From Nannocystis punicea (GTDB lineage Bacteria; Myxococcota_A; Polyangia; Nannocystales; Nannocystaceae), in assembly GCF_026965555.1 (NCBI RefSeq), contig NZ_CP114040.1:9336001-9400000 (forward strand): DNA of 64,000 nucleotides. Direction: 5' to 3'. A model generated the notes under the pieces. It saw only the letters and a list, made by a program, of their open reading frames with translations. It was not told the origin of the DNA and searched no databases. Made by a program: the position numbers and the translations under genes. Shown here in pieces: positions 37,768 to 45,424 of the stretch (position 1 is the first letter of the stretch; every line of letters starts with the position of its first letter).

Positions 37768-38772
37768 TCACGGCGCGAGGCCGCAGAACCCCACGTCTTC
37801 CCGCCCCGGCGGGGCCTGCATCGGCTCGTACCACGGCAGGCACTCCTGGTCGACGCCCGGGCAGGTGTTGGCGTCGTCCAGGTCGCAGAACGGGATGCAG
37901 CAGCCGAACCCCATCGGATCGCACTCGCTGGCCAGCGCCGGGTCGGCGCACCACAGGCCCGGGTCGCAGGCGTTGGCGAATTCGCAGGTGTCGAACGCCT
38001 GGCCCTCGTCGCCGCCGGCGTCGAGGACGCAGATGAATTGGTCGCTGTCGGGGTTGGGCAGCGGGATGCAGGCCTGGCCCTCCTCGCAGTCCTGAAGCAG
38101 CGGGTTGCAGTCGGGCAGGCAGATGTTCAGGGCATCGGTGGACAACACGCAGTGGGTCCCTGAATCGCACGTCGGCGACTGCGGCGAGCCCTCGCACAGC
38201 GCCCTGCAGATGCCCTCGTTGGTGACCGGGTCGGTATCCCAGCACATCGCCCCGAGCTCGCAGTCATCCTCGCCGTTCCACGGGTCAGCGACGTGGCAGG
38301 GCTCGCCCACCGCCTTGGGCATCGCGTCGATGTCGACGCAGCGCAACGCGTTCCACGTCCCGCCGGGGTTGCCACCGTCGTACGGCGCGCACTTCTGGCC
38401 CACCGGGCAATCCTGCGCCCACGCGTCGCACTCGTCCTCGACCCCGCCGGTCGTGCCGCTCGTGCCGGTCTCGCCGGTCGTGCCGGTCTCGCCGGTCTCG
38501 CCGGTCTCGTCGCCCGTCTCGTCGCCAGTCTCGCCGCCGCCCTGCGATTCGCTCGAGCTCCCGCCCGAGCTCTGCCCCTCGGTGCCGCCCGAGCTCTGGC
38601 CCTGGCTGCTGTTGCCCGAGCTCTGGCCCTCGGTGCCGTCGCCGCTCTCTTCCTCGCCCTGGGTGTCGCCGAATTCGCCGAGCAGGATCTTCGGGTCGCA
38701 GGCGGTGAGCGCCAGCCCGCCGAGCAGGAGGCTCGCCGCGCGTGTGATCGACATCAATCGATGGATTCGCAT
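37768..38772 (-). CDS. Cys-rich lipoprotein with Ser/Gly/Glu linker
   Basis: A 334-residue predicted lipoprotein. The signal segment SITRAASLLLGGLALTAC has a good lipobox (LTAC). A linker of Ser, Gly, Gln, Glu and Thr (about 35-115) follows. The body is a series of Cys modules (DCPVGQKCAPYDG, DCELGAMCWDTD, GICRALCEGSPQSPTCD, GCCIPFCDLDDANTCPG). It is a paralogue of the lipoprotein at 24336-25451, with the same module order. ATG 38772 is chosen out of ATGATGAACATG because GGCGAGG lies right before the first. It follows the ECF sigma / anti-sigma pair and shares an upstream element with the sigma gene, so it may be under that factor's control. Confidence 0.82.
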   Translation of the reverse strand: MRIHRLMSITRAASLLLGGLALTACDPKILLGEFGDTQGEEESGDGTEGQSSGNSSQGQSSGGTEGQSSGGSSSESQGGGETGDETGDETGETGETGTTGETGTSGTTGGVEDECDAWAQDCPVGQKCAPYDGGNPGGTWNALRCVDIDAMPKAVGEPCHVADPWNGEDDCELGAMCWDTDPVTNEGICRALCEGSPQSPTCDSGTHCVLSTDALNICLPDCNPLLQDCEEGQACIPLPNPDSDQFICVLDAGGDEGQAFDTCEFANACDPGLWCADPALASECDPMGFGCCIPFCDLDDANTCPGVDQECLPWYEPMQAPPGREDVGFCGLAP

Positions 38773-38797
38773 GTTCATCATCCTCGCCGGGAGATTG

Positions 38798-38821
38798 TCC
38801 GCCGGCCGCTCATCGCATTAA
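38798..38821 (-). promoter_or_regulatory. Shared upstream element TTAATGCGAT-N6-CCGGCGGA
   Basis: On the minus strand TTAATGCGAT (38821-38812) is followed after six bases by CCGGCGGA (38805-38798), 26 bp ahead of the lipoprotein start. The same two blocks with the same 6-base gap occur ahead of the ECF sigma gene at 40239-40262. It is a candidate operator or promoter, and it overlaps the end of the anti-sigma gene. Confidence 0.5.
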
Positions 38822-39648
38822 GGAATCTTCGAGGTGTCCTTTTGAGCATGCTCTTTGGGACATGCGTCGGCGACGCGCGCGGCGTAGGTCGAGCGCGGGT
38901 AGGCGCGCAGGAACGCCGCCGCCTCGCTCGCCCCGCGCGCTGGATCTCCCGCGGCGCACAGCGCCTGCACGCGCAGCGCCTGCCGCTCCTCCGCCAGCCC
39001 CCCGCCGGCGAAGCTCGCGGCGTGGCGATCGAGCAGATCGAGCGCCGCGGCCGGTTGCCCGGCCCGCAGCGCCGCCCGGGCCTCCTGCAACAGCGCCATC
39101 TCGGCGAGCATGCGGTCGCCGTCGTCGACGACGGCCGCGTCCTCCTCCACCGCCTCGCGCTCGCTCGCCGGCGCCTGCGACCCGCGCCGCGGGCCCGCCG
39201 TCTTCGGCGCTGCCGGTCGCGGGCGCGGCGGCACGACCACGAGCGGGCGCGGGCCGGTCGGCGACGGGTGGAGGACCTGTCCGGGCGCGCCGGCGGTCGC
39301 GCTCGTCGCTGCATCGTCGGCCGCGCCCGCCGACTCGTCGCGGGCCGTCGCGGCCCGCGAGCCGGGCCCGGCGGCGTCGTACTCGGCCTGCTCTCGCATG
39401 TCCTTCAGGACATGTCCCGAGACAAAGTTACCGGCCAGATCGAGCTGCCAGGCCGCCAGCAGCAGCAAGGCGGCCGCGACCGCCAGCCACGGCGCCAGGC
39501 TCGGCGACCGCCTGCGCGGGCGCGGCGAGGCGGCGCGCTCGGCCGCGGCGAGGCTCGCCCACAGCTGCGCCTCCGCGGCGGCGGACGGGCGCGCGCAGGC
39601 CTTGTAGGCGGCGATCAGCGCGCGGGAGGACGTCGGTTCATCGGTCAT
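38818..39648 (-). CDS. Probable membrane anti-sigma factor
   Basis: A 276-residue single-pass protein. The short cytoplasmic N-terminus (about 1-50) has helical Ala/Glu/Arg character, one membrane segment follows at about 51-70 (LAPWLAVAAALLLLAAWQL), then a Pro/Ala-rich periplasmic linker and a C-terminal TPR-like helical region (ALRAGQPAAALDLLDRHAASF). The start overlaps the ECF sigma gene by 11 nt, the usual arrangement for a cognate anti-sigma factor. No zinc-binding HxxxCxxC motif is present in the N-terminus, so the mechanism must differ from that of ZAS factors. Two copies of the 14-bp palindromic repeat lie inside the reading frame (39397-39424, right after the membrane segment, and 38833-38874, at the C-terminus). 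Confidence 0.75.
   Translation of the reverse strand: MTDEPTSSRALIAAYKACARPSAAAEAQLWASLAAAERAASPRPRRRSPSLAPWLAVAAALLLLAAWQLDLAGNFVSGHVLKDMREQAEYDAAGPGSRAATARDESAGAADDAATSATAGAPGQVLHPSPTGPRPLVVVPPRPRPAAPKTAGPRRGSQAPASEREAVEEDAAVVDDGDRMLAEMALLQEARAALRAGQPAAALDLLDRHAASFAGGGLAEERQALRVQALCAAGDPARGASEAAAFLRAYPRSTYAARVADACPKEHAQKDTSKIP
38833..38874. repeat. 14-bp palindromic tandem array, 3 units, inside a coding region
   Basis: Cores at 38833, 38847 and 38861. GAGCATGCTC at 38844-38853 is a perfect palindrome with arms changed in concert from the GGACATGTCC form. It encodes the last residues of the anti-sigma protein. Confidence 0.75.
39397..39424. repeat. 14-bp palindromic repeat, 2 units, inside a coding region
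   Basis: CATGTCCTTCAGGA (39397-39410) and CATGTCCCGAGACA (39411-39424). It lies in frame within the anti-sigma gene, just after the membrane segment, where it encodes part of a linker. Confidence 0.75.
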
Positions 39649-40225
39649 GCGGCCTCCGGACGGGGCGAGCGCGCAGGCGCTGGCTGAATTGTTCGAGCTT
39701 GAGCCGCGCGGCCCGCAGCCGCGAGAACACCGTGCCCAGCGGGATCTCGAGCGCCTCGGCGATCTCCGACGCCGTCAGCCCCTCGATGTCGGCGAGCAGG
39801 AACACCAGGCGCTTGTCCTCGTCGAGCCCGTCGAGGAACTCCTGCATGAACGCGGCCGCCTGGCGCAGCTCGAGCGACGCCTCCGGCTCGCGCGGCGGCG
39901 GTGGCGGCTCCACCGCGGACAGCCGCCGCTCGCGTCGCGTGTGCGCCCGCCGGCGCATCAGCACCACGTTGCGGGTGATCCCGAACAGCCACGCGGGCAG
40001 CGAGCGCGACGGCTGGAACGTGTGCAGCCGGCGGTGCACGACCAGGAACACCTCCTGCGCGACGTCGTCGGCCTCGTCGGCGGGCACGCCGAACGCGCGA
40101 GCGATCCGCCACACCGTCCCGAGGTGGCGGGCGAACACCTCGCGCAGGCTCGGCGCGCTGCACTCGACCACGGACTCGGCCGCGAACCCGGCCGACGTCA
40201 GGGGCGTGTCGAGCGTCTTGCTCAC
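39638..40225 (-). CDS. ECF-type RNA polymerase sigma factor
   Basis: A 195-residue sigma factor with region 2 at about 35-100 (ADEADDVAQEVFLVVHRRLHTF, LPAWLFGITRNVVLMRRR) and region 4 at about 130-180 (LDEDKRLVFLLADIEGLTASEIAEALEIPLGTVFSRLRAARLKL). Length and domains are standard for ECF factors. The start is GTG 40225 with no strong ribosome site. The 3' end overlaps the anti-sigma gene. An outer-membrane-type protein gene lies 76 bp upstream on the same strand. The pattern fits a cell-surface signalling set whose sigma factor is held by the membrane protein downstream (inference). Confidence 0.93.
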   Translation of the reverse strand: MSKTLDTPLTSAGFAAESVVECSAPSLREVFARHLGTVWRIARAFGVPADEADDVAQEVFLVVHRRLHTFQPSRSLPAWLFGITRNVVLMRRRAHTRRERRLSAVEPPPPPREPEASLELRQAAAFMQEFLDGLDEDKRLVFLLADIEGLTASEIAEALEIPLGTVFSRLRAARLKLEQFSQRLRARPVRRPHDR

Positions 40226-40238
40226 CGGGTCGATCTTT

Positions 40239-40262
40239 TCCGCCGGGGACCGATCGCATTAA
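40239..40262 (-). promoter_or_regulatory. Shared upstream element TTAATGCGAT-N6-CCGGCGGA
   Basis: The minus strand carries TTAATGCGAT (40262-40253), six bases, then CCGGCGGA (40246-40239), 14 bp from the sigma factor start. It repeats the element before the lipoprotein gene at 38772. Just upstream on the same strand a related CGCCGGCGAAAAAATCG stands as a partial direct repeat of the CCGGCGGAAAAGATCG part. Confidence 0.5.
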
Positions 40263-40301
40263 CCCCGGCGGACGATTTTTTCGCCGGCGCACGATCGCGC
40301 A

Positions 40302-41348
40302 TCAAAACCGCGCCTCGATCAGCAGGAACCCGCGGAACGCCGCCGGGCCGACGCTGCGGACCTCGCGGTCGCCGGAGAACACGAACTGCGGGCGCCGCAG
40401 CGAGATCGCCGCCTCCGCCAGCAGCCCCAGCGCCGCGAAGCCTCGCAGCGCCCGCGGGGCCCACCCCAGCCCGGCCCCGACGGTCGCCGCCGCCCACAAC
40501 GTGGTCCGCACGTAGTTGGGAGCGCCGCCGACCCCCACCGCCTGCAGGGCGCCGAGCTCGAGGCCGGCCTGCAGCGGCACCTCCAGGGGCCCCGCGCGCA
40601 GCACCGGACCGCCGCGCAGCTGCCCCGCGTGCACCCTGAAGTCGGCGCCGTACGGCTGCTCGGCCTCGCGCCGCACCTCGGCCGCGAACCACCGCGTGTA
40701 GCCGAGAGTCAGCCGCGCCCGCGGCCATGCCAGCCCGGCGGCCGTGGCCAGCCCGGCCTGGACCGGCAGCATCCCCACCTGCACCGCCGGACCGACCTGC
40801 ACGAGCCCGCGGACCGCTCGCCGCGGCCGCGAGCGGGGTGCGGCCGGCGCGTCGGGCCTCGGCTCGACCTCCTCGAGCGCGGTCGCGGGCTTCGCGGGCT
40901 CCGGCGCGGGTTCGGCGACGGCCTCGGGCTTCGGCTCCGACGGCGCCGCGGGGGCCGGGGGCGCCGGCACCACGTCCTGCGGCTCGCGTCGCGCCGGGTC
41001 GACGGCGATGGCGATCACGAACGCCGCGGCGCGCACGGCCGCGTCGCAGCTGGCGACCACCAGCGTGCGCTCCTGCGTGCGCCCGTCCGTGTCGATGGCG
41101 ACGACCACCCGCCAGCCCTCGCCGCTCGGCCGCGCCTGCACGCGGATGCTCTCCGTGGGCGCCGCCTCGGCCGCGGAGTCGAGGTTGCGGGAGAGCTCGG
41201 CCGTCAACGCCTCGGCGTCGGGGCAGCCCGCGGGCGCGTCCCACACGATCGCCGGCAGCGACGCGGCCCGCGTCCCCGCCGGGACGCTCACGCCGAGGCA
41301 CAGGGCCAGCAGCCCCGGCGCGCGGCGAGAGAGCGATGCCCGGCCCAT
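40302..41348 (-). CDS. Predicted outer membrane beta-barrel protein
   Basis: A 348-residue exported protein. The signal peptide ends near PAGTRAA (residue 30). A small periplasmic domain (about 30-130) is joined by a Pro/Glu/Ala linker (about 130-185) to a C-terminal barrel-like half with alternating hydrophobic strands (LVQVGPAVQVGMLPVQAG, ARLTLGYTRWFAAEV, LQAGLELGALQAV) and a terminal aromatic (EARF), the usual recognition end for barrel assembly. This layout is common in myxobacterial genomes next to ECF sigma / anti-sigma pairs; the function is unknown. ATG 41348 is chosen because it begins the signal peptide. Confidence 0.75.
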   Translation of the reverse strand: MGRASLSRRAPGLLALCLGVSVPAGTRAASLPAIVWDAPAGCPDAEALTAELSRNLDSAAEAAPTESIRVQARPSGEGWRVVVAIDTDGRTQERTLVVASCDAAVRAAAFVIAIAVDPARREPQDVVPAPPAPAAPSEPKPEAVAEPAPEPAKPATALEEVEPRPDAPAAPRSRPRRAVRGLVQVGPAVQVGMLPVQAGLATAAGLAWPRARLTLGYTRWFAAEVRREAEQPYGADFRVHAGQLRGGPVLRAGPLEVPLQAGLELGALQAVGVGGAPNYVRTTLWAAATVGAGLGWAPRALRGFAALGLLAEAAISLRRPQFVFSGDREVRSVGPAAFRGFLLIEARF

Positions 41349-41460
41349 GCGGTCGCCGCAGGATACGTGAGCCGCCCCGTGATGCAAACGCGGACCCGAG
41401 CGCAGGCGCGCCGGCCCCCACTTTCGCCGGGCCCCGGCACGCCTCGCCGCGGAGACGCAC

Positions 41461-41516
41461 CGTCCTCGCCAGGACATGACCTTTAAAACATGCCCAAAAG
41501 GACATGTAAGTCTGCG
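41461..41516. repeat. 14-bp palindromic tandem array, 3-4 units
   Basis: Cores at 41475, 41489 and 41503, plus a degenerate unit at 41461. It lies in the gap between divergent genes. Confidence 0.75.
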
Positions 41517-41559
41517 AGGGCGACTGGCGACTCGCTGAGCGATCTCTTACGCTCGTCGC

Positions 41560-42123
41560 ATGCCCCGCGCGCCCTGGCCCCGGTACGCGCTGACCGTCGC
41601 GCTGGTCACGGCAGGCGCCTGCAGCCACGCCCGCTCCGGGGCCCCTCCGGAGGAGCGCGCCGAGGAGCGCGCGGACACGGGCTTTATCGCCGAGGCGCAG
41701 AGCGGCGACGTCCCGCCGATCGTCGATCATTCTCTGCCGCCCGGACTCGAGCCCGGGCCGCCGCGCTGGCGGCCCTCCGGCGTCGATCCGCGGCTAGTCG
41801 TCCGCGAGGGCGGCGACGAGCTCGGCTTCCTCGAGCAGCCGTGCGCCTACGACGAGCCGTGCGGCTGCCTCGTCGCCGCCGAGCATCGCTATCGTCGCCG
41901 CGGCGACGGCTGGTCGATCGTCGTCGTGGTCCCGGAGGTCGAGGTGAAGCGGGTCGTCAAGCGCGGGACCTGCGTCGAGGGCTGCGGCCAGCAGAGGCCG
42001 CCCGACCCGACGCCGATCCGCTCGCTCGGCGCGATCGATCCCGGCGCCGTCCAGATCGACGTGCAGCGCCCGCGCAAGGTCGTCAGGAAGCAGACCTGCA
42101 CCGACCCGCTGGTCCCGCCGTGA
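41560..42123 (+). CDS. Small lipoprotein of unknown function
   Basis: A 187-residue predicted lipoprotein: MPRAPWPRYALTVALVTAGAC with the lipid Cys at 21. The mature part starts with an acidic linker (EERAEERADTG), then a compact domain with six Cys (EQPCAYDEPCGCLVAAEHRYRR, KRGTCVEGCGQQRP, KQTCTDPLVPP) and a strand-rich centre, WSIVVVVPEVEVKRVVKR. No family was recognised. ATG 41560 has no strong ribosome site. The stop is 53 nt before a palindromic array and the convergent lipoprotein gene. Confidence 0.72.
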   Translation: MPRAPWPRYALTVALVTAGACSHARSGAPPEERAEERADTGFIAEAQSGDVPPIVDHSLPPGLEPGPPRWRPSGVDPRLVVREGGDELGFLEQPCAYDEPCGCLVAAEHRYRRRGDGWSIVVVVPEVEVKRVVKRGTCVEGCGQQRPPDPTPIRSLGAIDPGAVQIDVQRPRKVVRKQTCTDPLVPP

Positions 42124-42176
42124 TCCCTCACCCTCGCATCGAACGACCGGAGGTCGGTCGCCAGGGCGAGCTATCA

Positions 42177-42246
42177 TCGGTCCGAACGGACATGTCCTGC
42201 GATCCATGCCCTTACGGACATGGTCCACGGCACAGGTGAGAGACCG
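42177..42246. repeat. 14-bp palindromic tandem array, about 5 units
   Basis: Cores at 42177 (TCGGTCCGAACGGA, degenerate), 42191, 42205, 42219 and 42233 (degenerate). It lies between convergent lipoprotein genes. Confidence 0.78.
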
Positions 42247-42264
42247 CGGCGCGGCCGCGCCCCG

Positions 42265-43236
42265 TCAGAACGCCTCGCAGGCGAACGACGTCCCGTCGAA
42301 CACCTTGTCCACGCAGACCGCCGAGCTCGAGCAGCCGCACAGGCCGTCCTGGCAGATGTCGGCGTTGGGCAGGTTGTCGGCGCAGGCGGCGTCGCTGTCG
42401 CAGCCGCAGAAGGTCGTCTGGCAGGACGTGAAGCCGGCCACGCCCGTGCCGGCGCAATCGTCGTCGCTGGTGCACTCGCAGCGGCCGTTGTCGACGTTGC
42501 AGTGCGGCAGGCCGGTGTTCGTCGGGCAATCGGCGTCGCTCGTGCACGACTTCGTGCACAGCCCGTCGTCGCAGCCGTAGTCGACGTTGGCGCACACCAC
42601 GATGTCCGGCCCGCCCTCGATCGGCGGCATCGGGATCTCCGCCATCATCAGGGTCGCGCAGTCGATGAAGTCGTTGGGCGCGTAGGTGCAGCGGCCGTCG
42701 CCGCCGCCGACGTCGATGCAGGCCTGATTGGGGCAGTCGGCCTGGGCCAGGCACGGCATCTGCCAGCCGCTGAACAGCGCCACGCAGTCGAGGTCCTCGC
42801 TGCAATTGCCGGACGCGTAGGTGCAGCTCCCGTCGGTGCAGGTGTAGCCCTGGTCGACGCCGCCGATGAAGCAGTCGGCGTCGGACTGACAGCGCTCGAT
42901 GCAGACGTTGGCCGTCGGGCCCTGGCCGGTCGGATCGCTGCTCGTCGGATCGCCCGACGGATCGGCGGTGGTCGTCGGCACGCTCGTCGCCGAATCGCTG
43001 CCCGTCCCGTCGGTCCCCTCGCTGCCGGCCGTCGAGTCGGAGTCCGGCGTCGTGGTCGGCGTGGCCGGGGTCGTCGCGCCCGGGTCCGAGGCCGACGCGC
43101 TCGCCGACGCCGACGCGCTCGCCGACGCCGCCGTGCTGACGCCGTCGAGCGGGTCTTTCTCCTCGCCGCAGGCGGCGACCAGGAGCGAGGCGGAGCAGCA
43201 GAGGGCGGCGAGGCGGGCGGACGTCACGGCCGCCAT
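42265..43236 (-). CDS. Cys-rich lipoprotein with Ala-Ser and Thr linkers
   Basis: A 323-residue predicted lipoprotein. The signal segment ARLAALCCSASLLVAAC has lipobox VAAC. The linker contains an Ala-Ser dipeptide run (ASASASASASASAS) and a Thr/Ser/Gly/Asp part (about 36-105). The body has a dozen Cys modules of the type CxSDADCxxG and CTSDDDCAGTG, a disulfide-rich pattern close to the Dickkopf/EB-like modules often seen in myxobacterial surface proteins. The start is ATG 43236, although the preferred signal could start at a later codon. It is probably surface-exposed. Confidence 0.8.
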   Translation of the reverse strand: MAAVTSARLAALCCSASLLVAACGEEKDPLDGVSTAASASASASASASASDPGATTPATPTTTPDSDSTAGSEGTDGTGSDSATSVPTTTADPSGDPTSSDPTGQGPTANVCIERCQSDADCFIGGVDQGYTCTDGSCTYASGNCSEDLDCVALFSGWQMPCLAQADCPNQACIDVGGGDGRCTYAPNDFIDCATLMMAEIPMPPIEGGPDIVVCANVDYGCDDGLCTKSCTSDADCPTNTGLPHCNVDNGRCECTSDDDCAGTGVAGFTSCQTTFCGCDSDAACADNLPNADICQDGLCGCSSSAVCVDKVFDGTSFACEAF

Positions 43237-43349
43237 GCTTCGCCGAAAGGCCGACCCGCGTAAAGCCCGGGGACCGCCGCGCGGCGCCTCGCGCTTGCCC
43301 GCCGCGCGCGAGGTTCTTCACGACGCGAGCATCGCCGCGCGGCGCGAGC

Positions 43350-44564
43350 TCAATCGTCGATCGCCTGATACGCCAGCGTCCAGAAGTCGCGGCACACCGG
43401 CGGAGGTTGCGGCGACGACCACATGCGCTGGGTGAGCAGCACCGTGATCATGTCTTCCTGCGGATCGGAGCGCCACACCGAGCCGAGCCCGCCGTCCCAG
43501 CCGTACTGGCCGATCGGCGTATACGCGTGGTCGCGGCGCGTGACCACGGAGACGCCGAAGCCGTACCCGGCCGCCGCGAAGTCCTCCGGCGTGAAGCCCG
43601 ACTTGGCCTTCTGCGCCGGCGTCAGGTGATCGGTCGTCATCAGCTCGATCGACGGCCGCGACAGGATCCGCTGCCCGCCGTGGGTCCCACCGGCCAGCAG
43701 CATGCGCACGAACGCCAGGTAATCGTCGGCGGTCGACACCAGCCCCGCCGCCCCCGAGGCGAACGCCGGCGGCCGGCTCCACTGCCCGCCGCGGCTCTCG
43801 TCGTACACCGCCAGCGAGCCGTCCGGCTGCGGCCAGTAGCTCGTGGCCAGGCGATCGATCTGCGCCTCGGGCACGAAGAAGCCCGTGTCCTTCATCCCGA
43901 GCGGCTCGAAGATCCGCGCGCGCAGGAACGCCGCGAACGGCTGCCCCGAGGCGCGCTCGATCAGGATCGACAGCAGCTCGGAGCCCGTGTTGTAGAGCCA
44001 CCGATCGCCCGGCTGGTACATCAGCGGCAGCGTCGAGAACTTCGCCAGCCATTCGTCGCCCGGCGGCACCTTCGCCGGCGCCGGCGGGCCCGAGTCGAGG
44101 CCCAGCGCCGCCGCGGCGCGCAGGATCGGGTACGCGTCCGGCGGCGCCATCAGCAGCCCGTAGCCGAGCCGGAACGTCAGCAGATCGCGGACGGTGATCG
44201 GCCGCTCCGCCGGCACAGTGTCCGCGAGCGGCCCGTCGACCGCCCGCAGCACCCGGCGGTCCGCCAATTCCGGCATCCACGCGTCGACGGCGTCGTCGAG
44301 CCGCAGCTTGCACTCCTCCAGCAAGATCATCGCCGCCGCCGCGGTGATCGGCTTGCTCATCGAGCTGATCCGGAAGATGCTGTCGCGCCGCACCGGGGCC
44401 CCACCGACCGCGAGGCTGCCCATCGCCTCGACATGGGTCTCGCCGCCCCGGCTCACCACAGTGACGAGCCCCGGCACCTCGCCACGCTCGACATAGCCGG
44501 CCATCACGTCCCGCATGCGGCCGAGCCGCGCCTTCGAGAATTTTCTTGAGAGATTTCGGTCCAT
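43350..44564 (-). CDS. Class C beta-lactamase-fold serine hydrolase
   Basis: A 404-residue hydrolase of the beta-lactamase/EstB family. The catalytic S-x-x-K is SMSK in FRISSMSKPITAAA (about residue 67), the Tyr motif is YNT in DRWLYNTGSELLSILIE (about 188), and the third motif region is GWDGGLGSV (about 355). Such enzymes hydrolyse esters or D-amino peptides rather than beta-lactams in most cases. There is no obvious signal peptide, so a cytoplasmic esterase is plausible. ATG 44564 has a clear GGAGG ribosome site 5 nt upstream; a longer frame back to 44645 is not needed. It is a single gene. Confidence 0.9.
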   Translation of the reverse strand: MDRNLSRKFSKARLGRMRDVMAGYVERGEVPGLVTVVSRGGETHVEAMGSLAVGGAPVRRDSIFRISSMSKPITAAAAMILLEECKLRLDDAVDAWMPELADRRVLRAVDGPLADTVPAERPITVRDLLTFRLGYGLLMAPPDAYPILRAAAALGLDSGPPAPAKVPPGDEWLAKFSTLPLMYQPGDRWLYNTGSELLSILIERASGQPFAAFLRARIFEPLGMKDTGFFVPEAQIDRLATSYWPQPDGSLAVYDESRGGQWSRPPAFASGAAGLVSTADDYLAFVRMLLAGGTHGGQRILSRPSIELMTTDHLTPAQKAKSGFTPEDFAAAGYGFGVSVVTRRDHAYTPIGQYGWDGGLGSVWRSDPQEDMITVLLTQRMWSSPQPPPVCRDFWTLAYQAIDD

Positions 44565-44710
44565 CTTCGCCTCGCCTCCGTGAAGGTGTCGCGGGATGGA
44601 CCGCAGCGCCCGGCGAGACTCATCGGTGCCCGCCGGCGCCCGCACATGACGAAGCGCACATGAGTCGCCGCCTCGGATGAGCTCGGCTCACTCGCCGTGC
44701 GACGGCCGCT

Positions 44711-45289
44711 CTAATTCCACGTCATCACCAGCGACGACAGCTGCTCCTGCCCGCGATACGAGCCGAGCTGCAACACCCCGGCCTCGCTGAACCCGCACGA
44801 CGAGAAGAAGCGACGCGAGGCTTCGTTCGCCACCGGGCGCAGCACGACGTCGGTGACGAGCCCCGCGGGCGAAGCCGCCTGGACATGCTCGACCAGCGCC
44901 CGACCGACTCCGCGGTGCGCCCCTCGCCTGCGGACCCCGATTTGATAGAGGTACGTCCTCGGCCGCAACCATTCCGCGCGCTGCCGCGTGAAGAACCCCG
45001 ACGATTCCTCCGCCCTGAGCTCGAGGAAATGATGCGAGCCCGTGGTCAAGCAATAGCCCACGAGCCTCGCGTCCGAGCGATCGACGGTGAGCCACAGGCC
45101 CGCCCCCGGCTCGCTCGCCAGCTCGAGCAGCTCCGCGCGCGAGAACCCGCTGATCAAAAACCCCTCGGCGCCCACCGCCTGCGGCTCTGCCCGCGTCATC
45201 GACAGCTCCTCCTGGAGCTCCCGCACCGGATCGACCTGAGCTTCGAGCGCTTCTGGCGGGCACAAGAATGTCGACAGTGTACGCGTCAT
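44711..45289 (-). CDS. GNAT-family N-acetyltransferase
   Basis: A 192-residue GNAT protein. Strand beta4 with the acetyl-CoA pyrophosphate loop is YLYQIGVRRRGAHRGVGRALVEHV (about 110-133), where R/Q-x-x-G-x-G/A appears as RRGAHRGVG. The next conserved block is VLRPVANEASRRFFSSCGF (about 147-165), the usual late signature. The substrate is unknown. ATG 45289 is accepted; Met 31 is an alternative. It lies alone between a serine hydrolase and an adenylate cyclase gene, all on the minus strand but well separated. Confidence 0.88.
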   Translation of the reverse strand: MTRTLSTFLCPPEALEAQVDPVRELQEELSMTRAEPQAVGAEGFLISGFSRAELLELASEPGAGLWLTVDRSDARLVGYCLTTGSHHFLELRAEESSGFFTRQRAEWLRPRTYLYQIGVRRRGAHRGVGRALVEHVQAASPAGLVTDVVLRPVANEASRRFFSSCGFSEAGVLQLGSYRGQEQLSSLVMTWN

Positions 45290-45424
45290 GCTCGCCCGTA
45301 GGATCGCCGGGCCGAGTCTAAAAAAGCCGCGCGCGCCCCGTCAAGCCGCCGCGCTCTCACGCGTGGCCGCCGAGTGACTCCGGAGCGCACACCGCGAGCG
45401 CCGCTCGAGGAATGGCCCTCGCGC

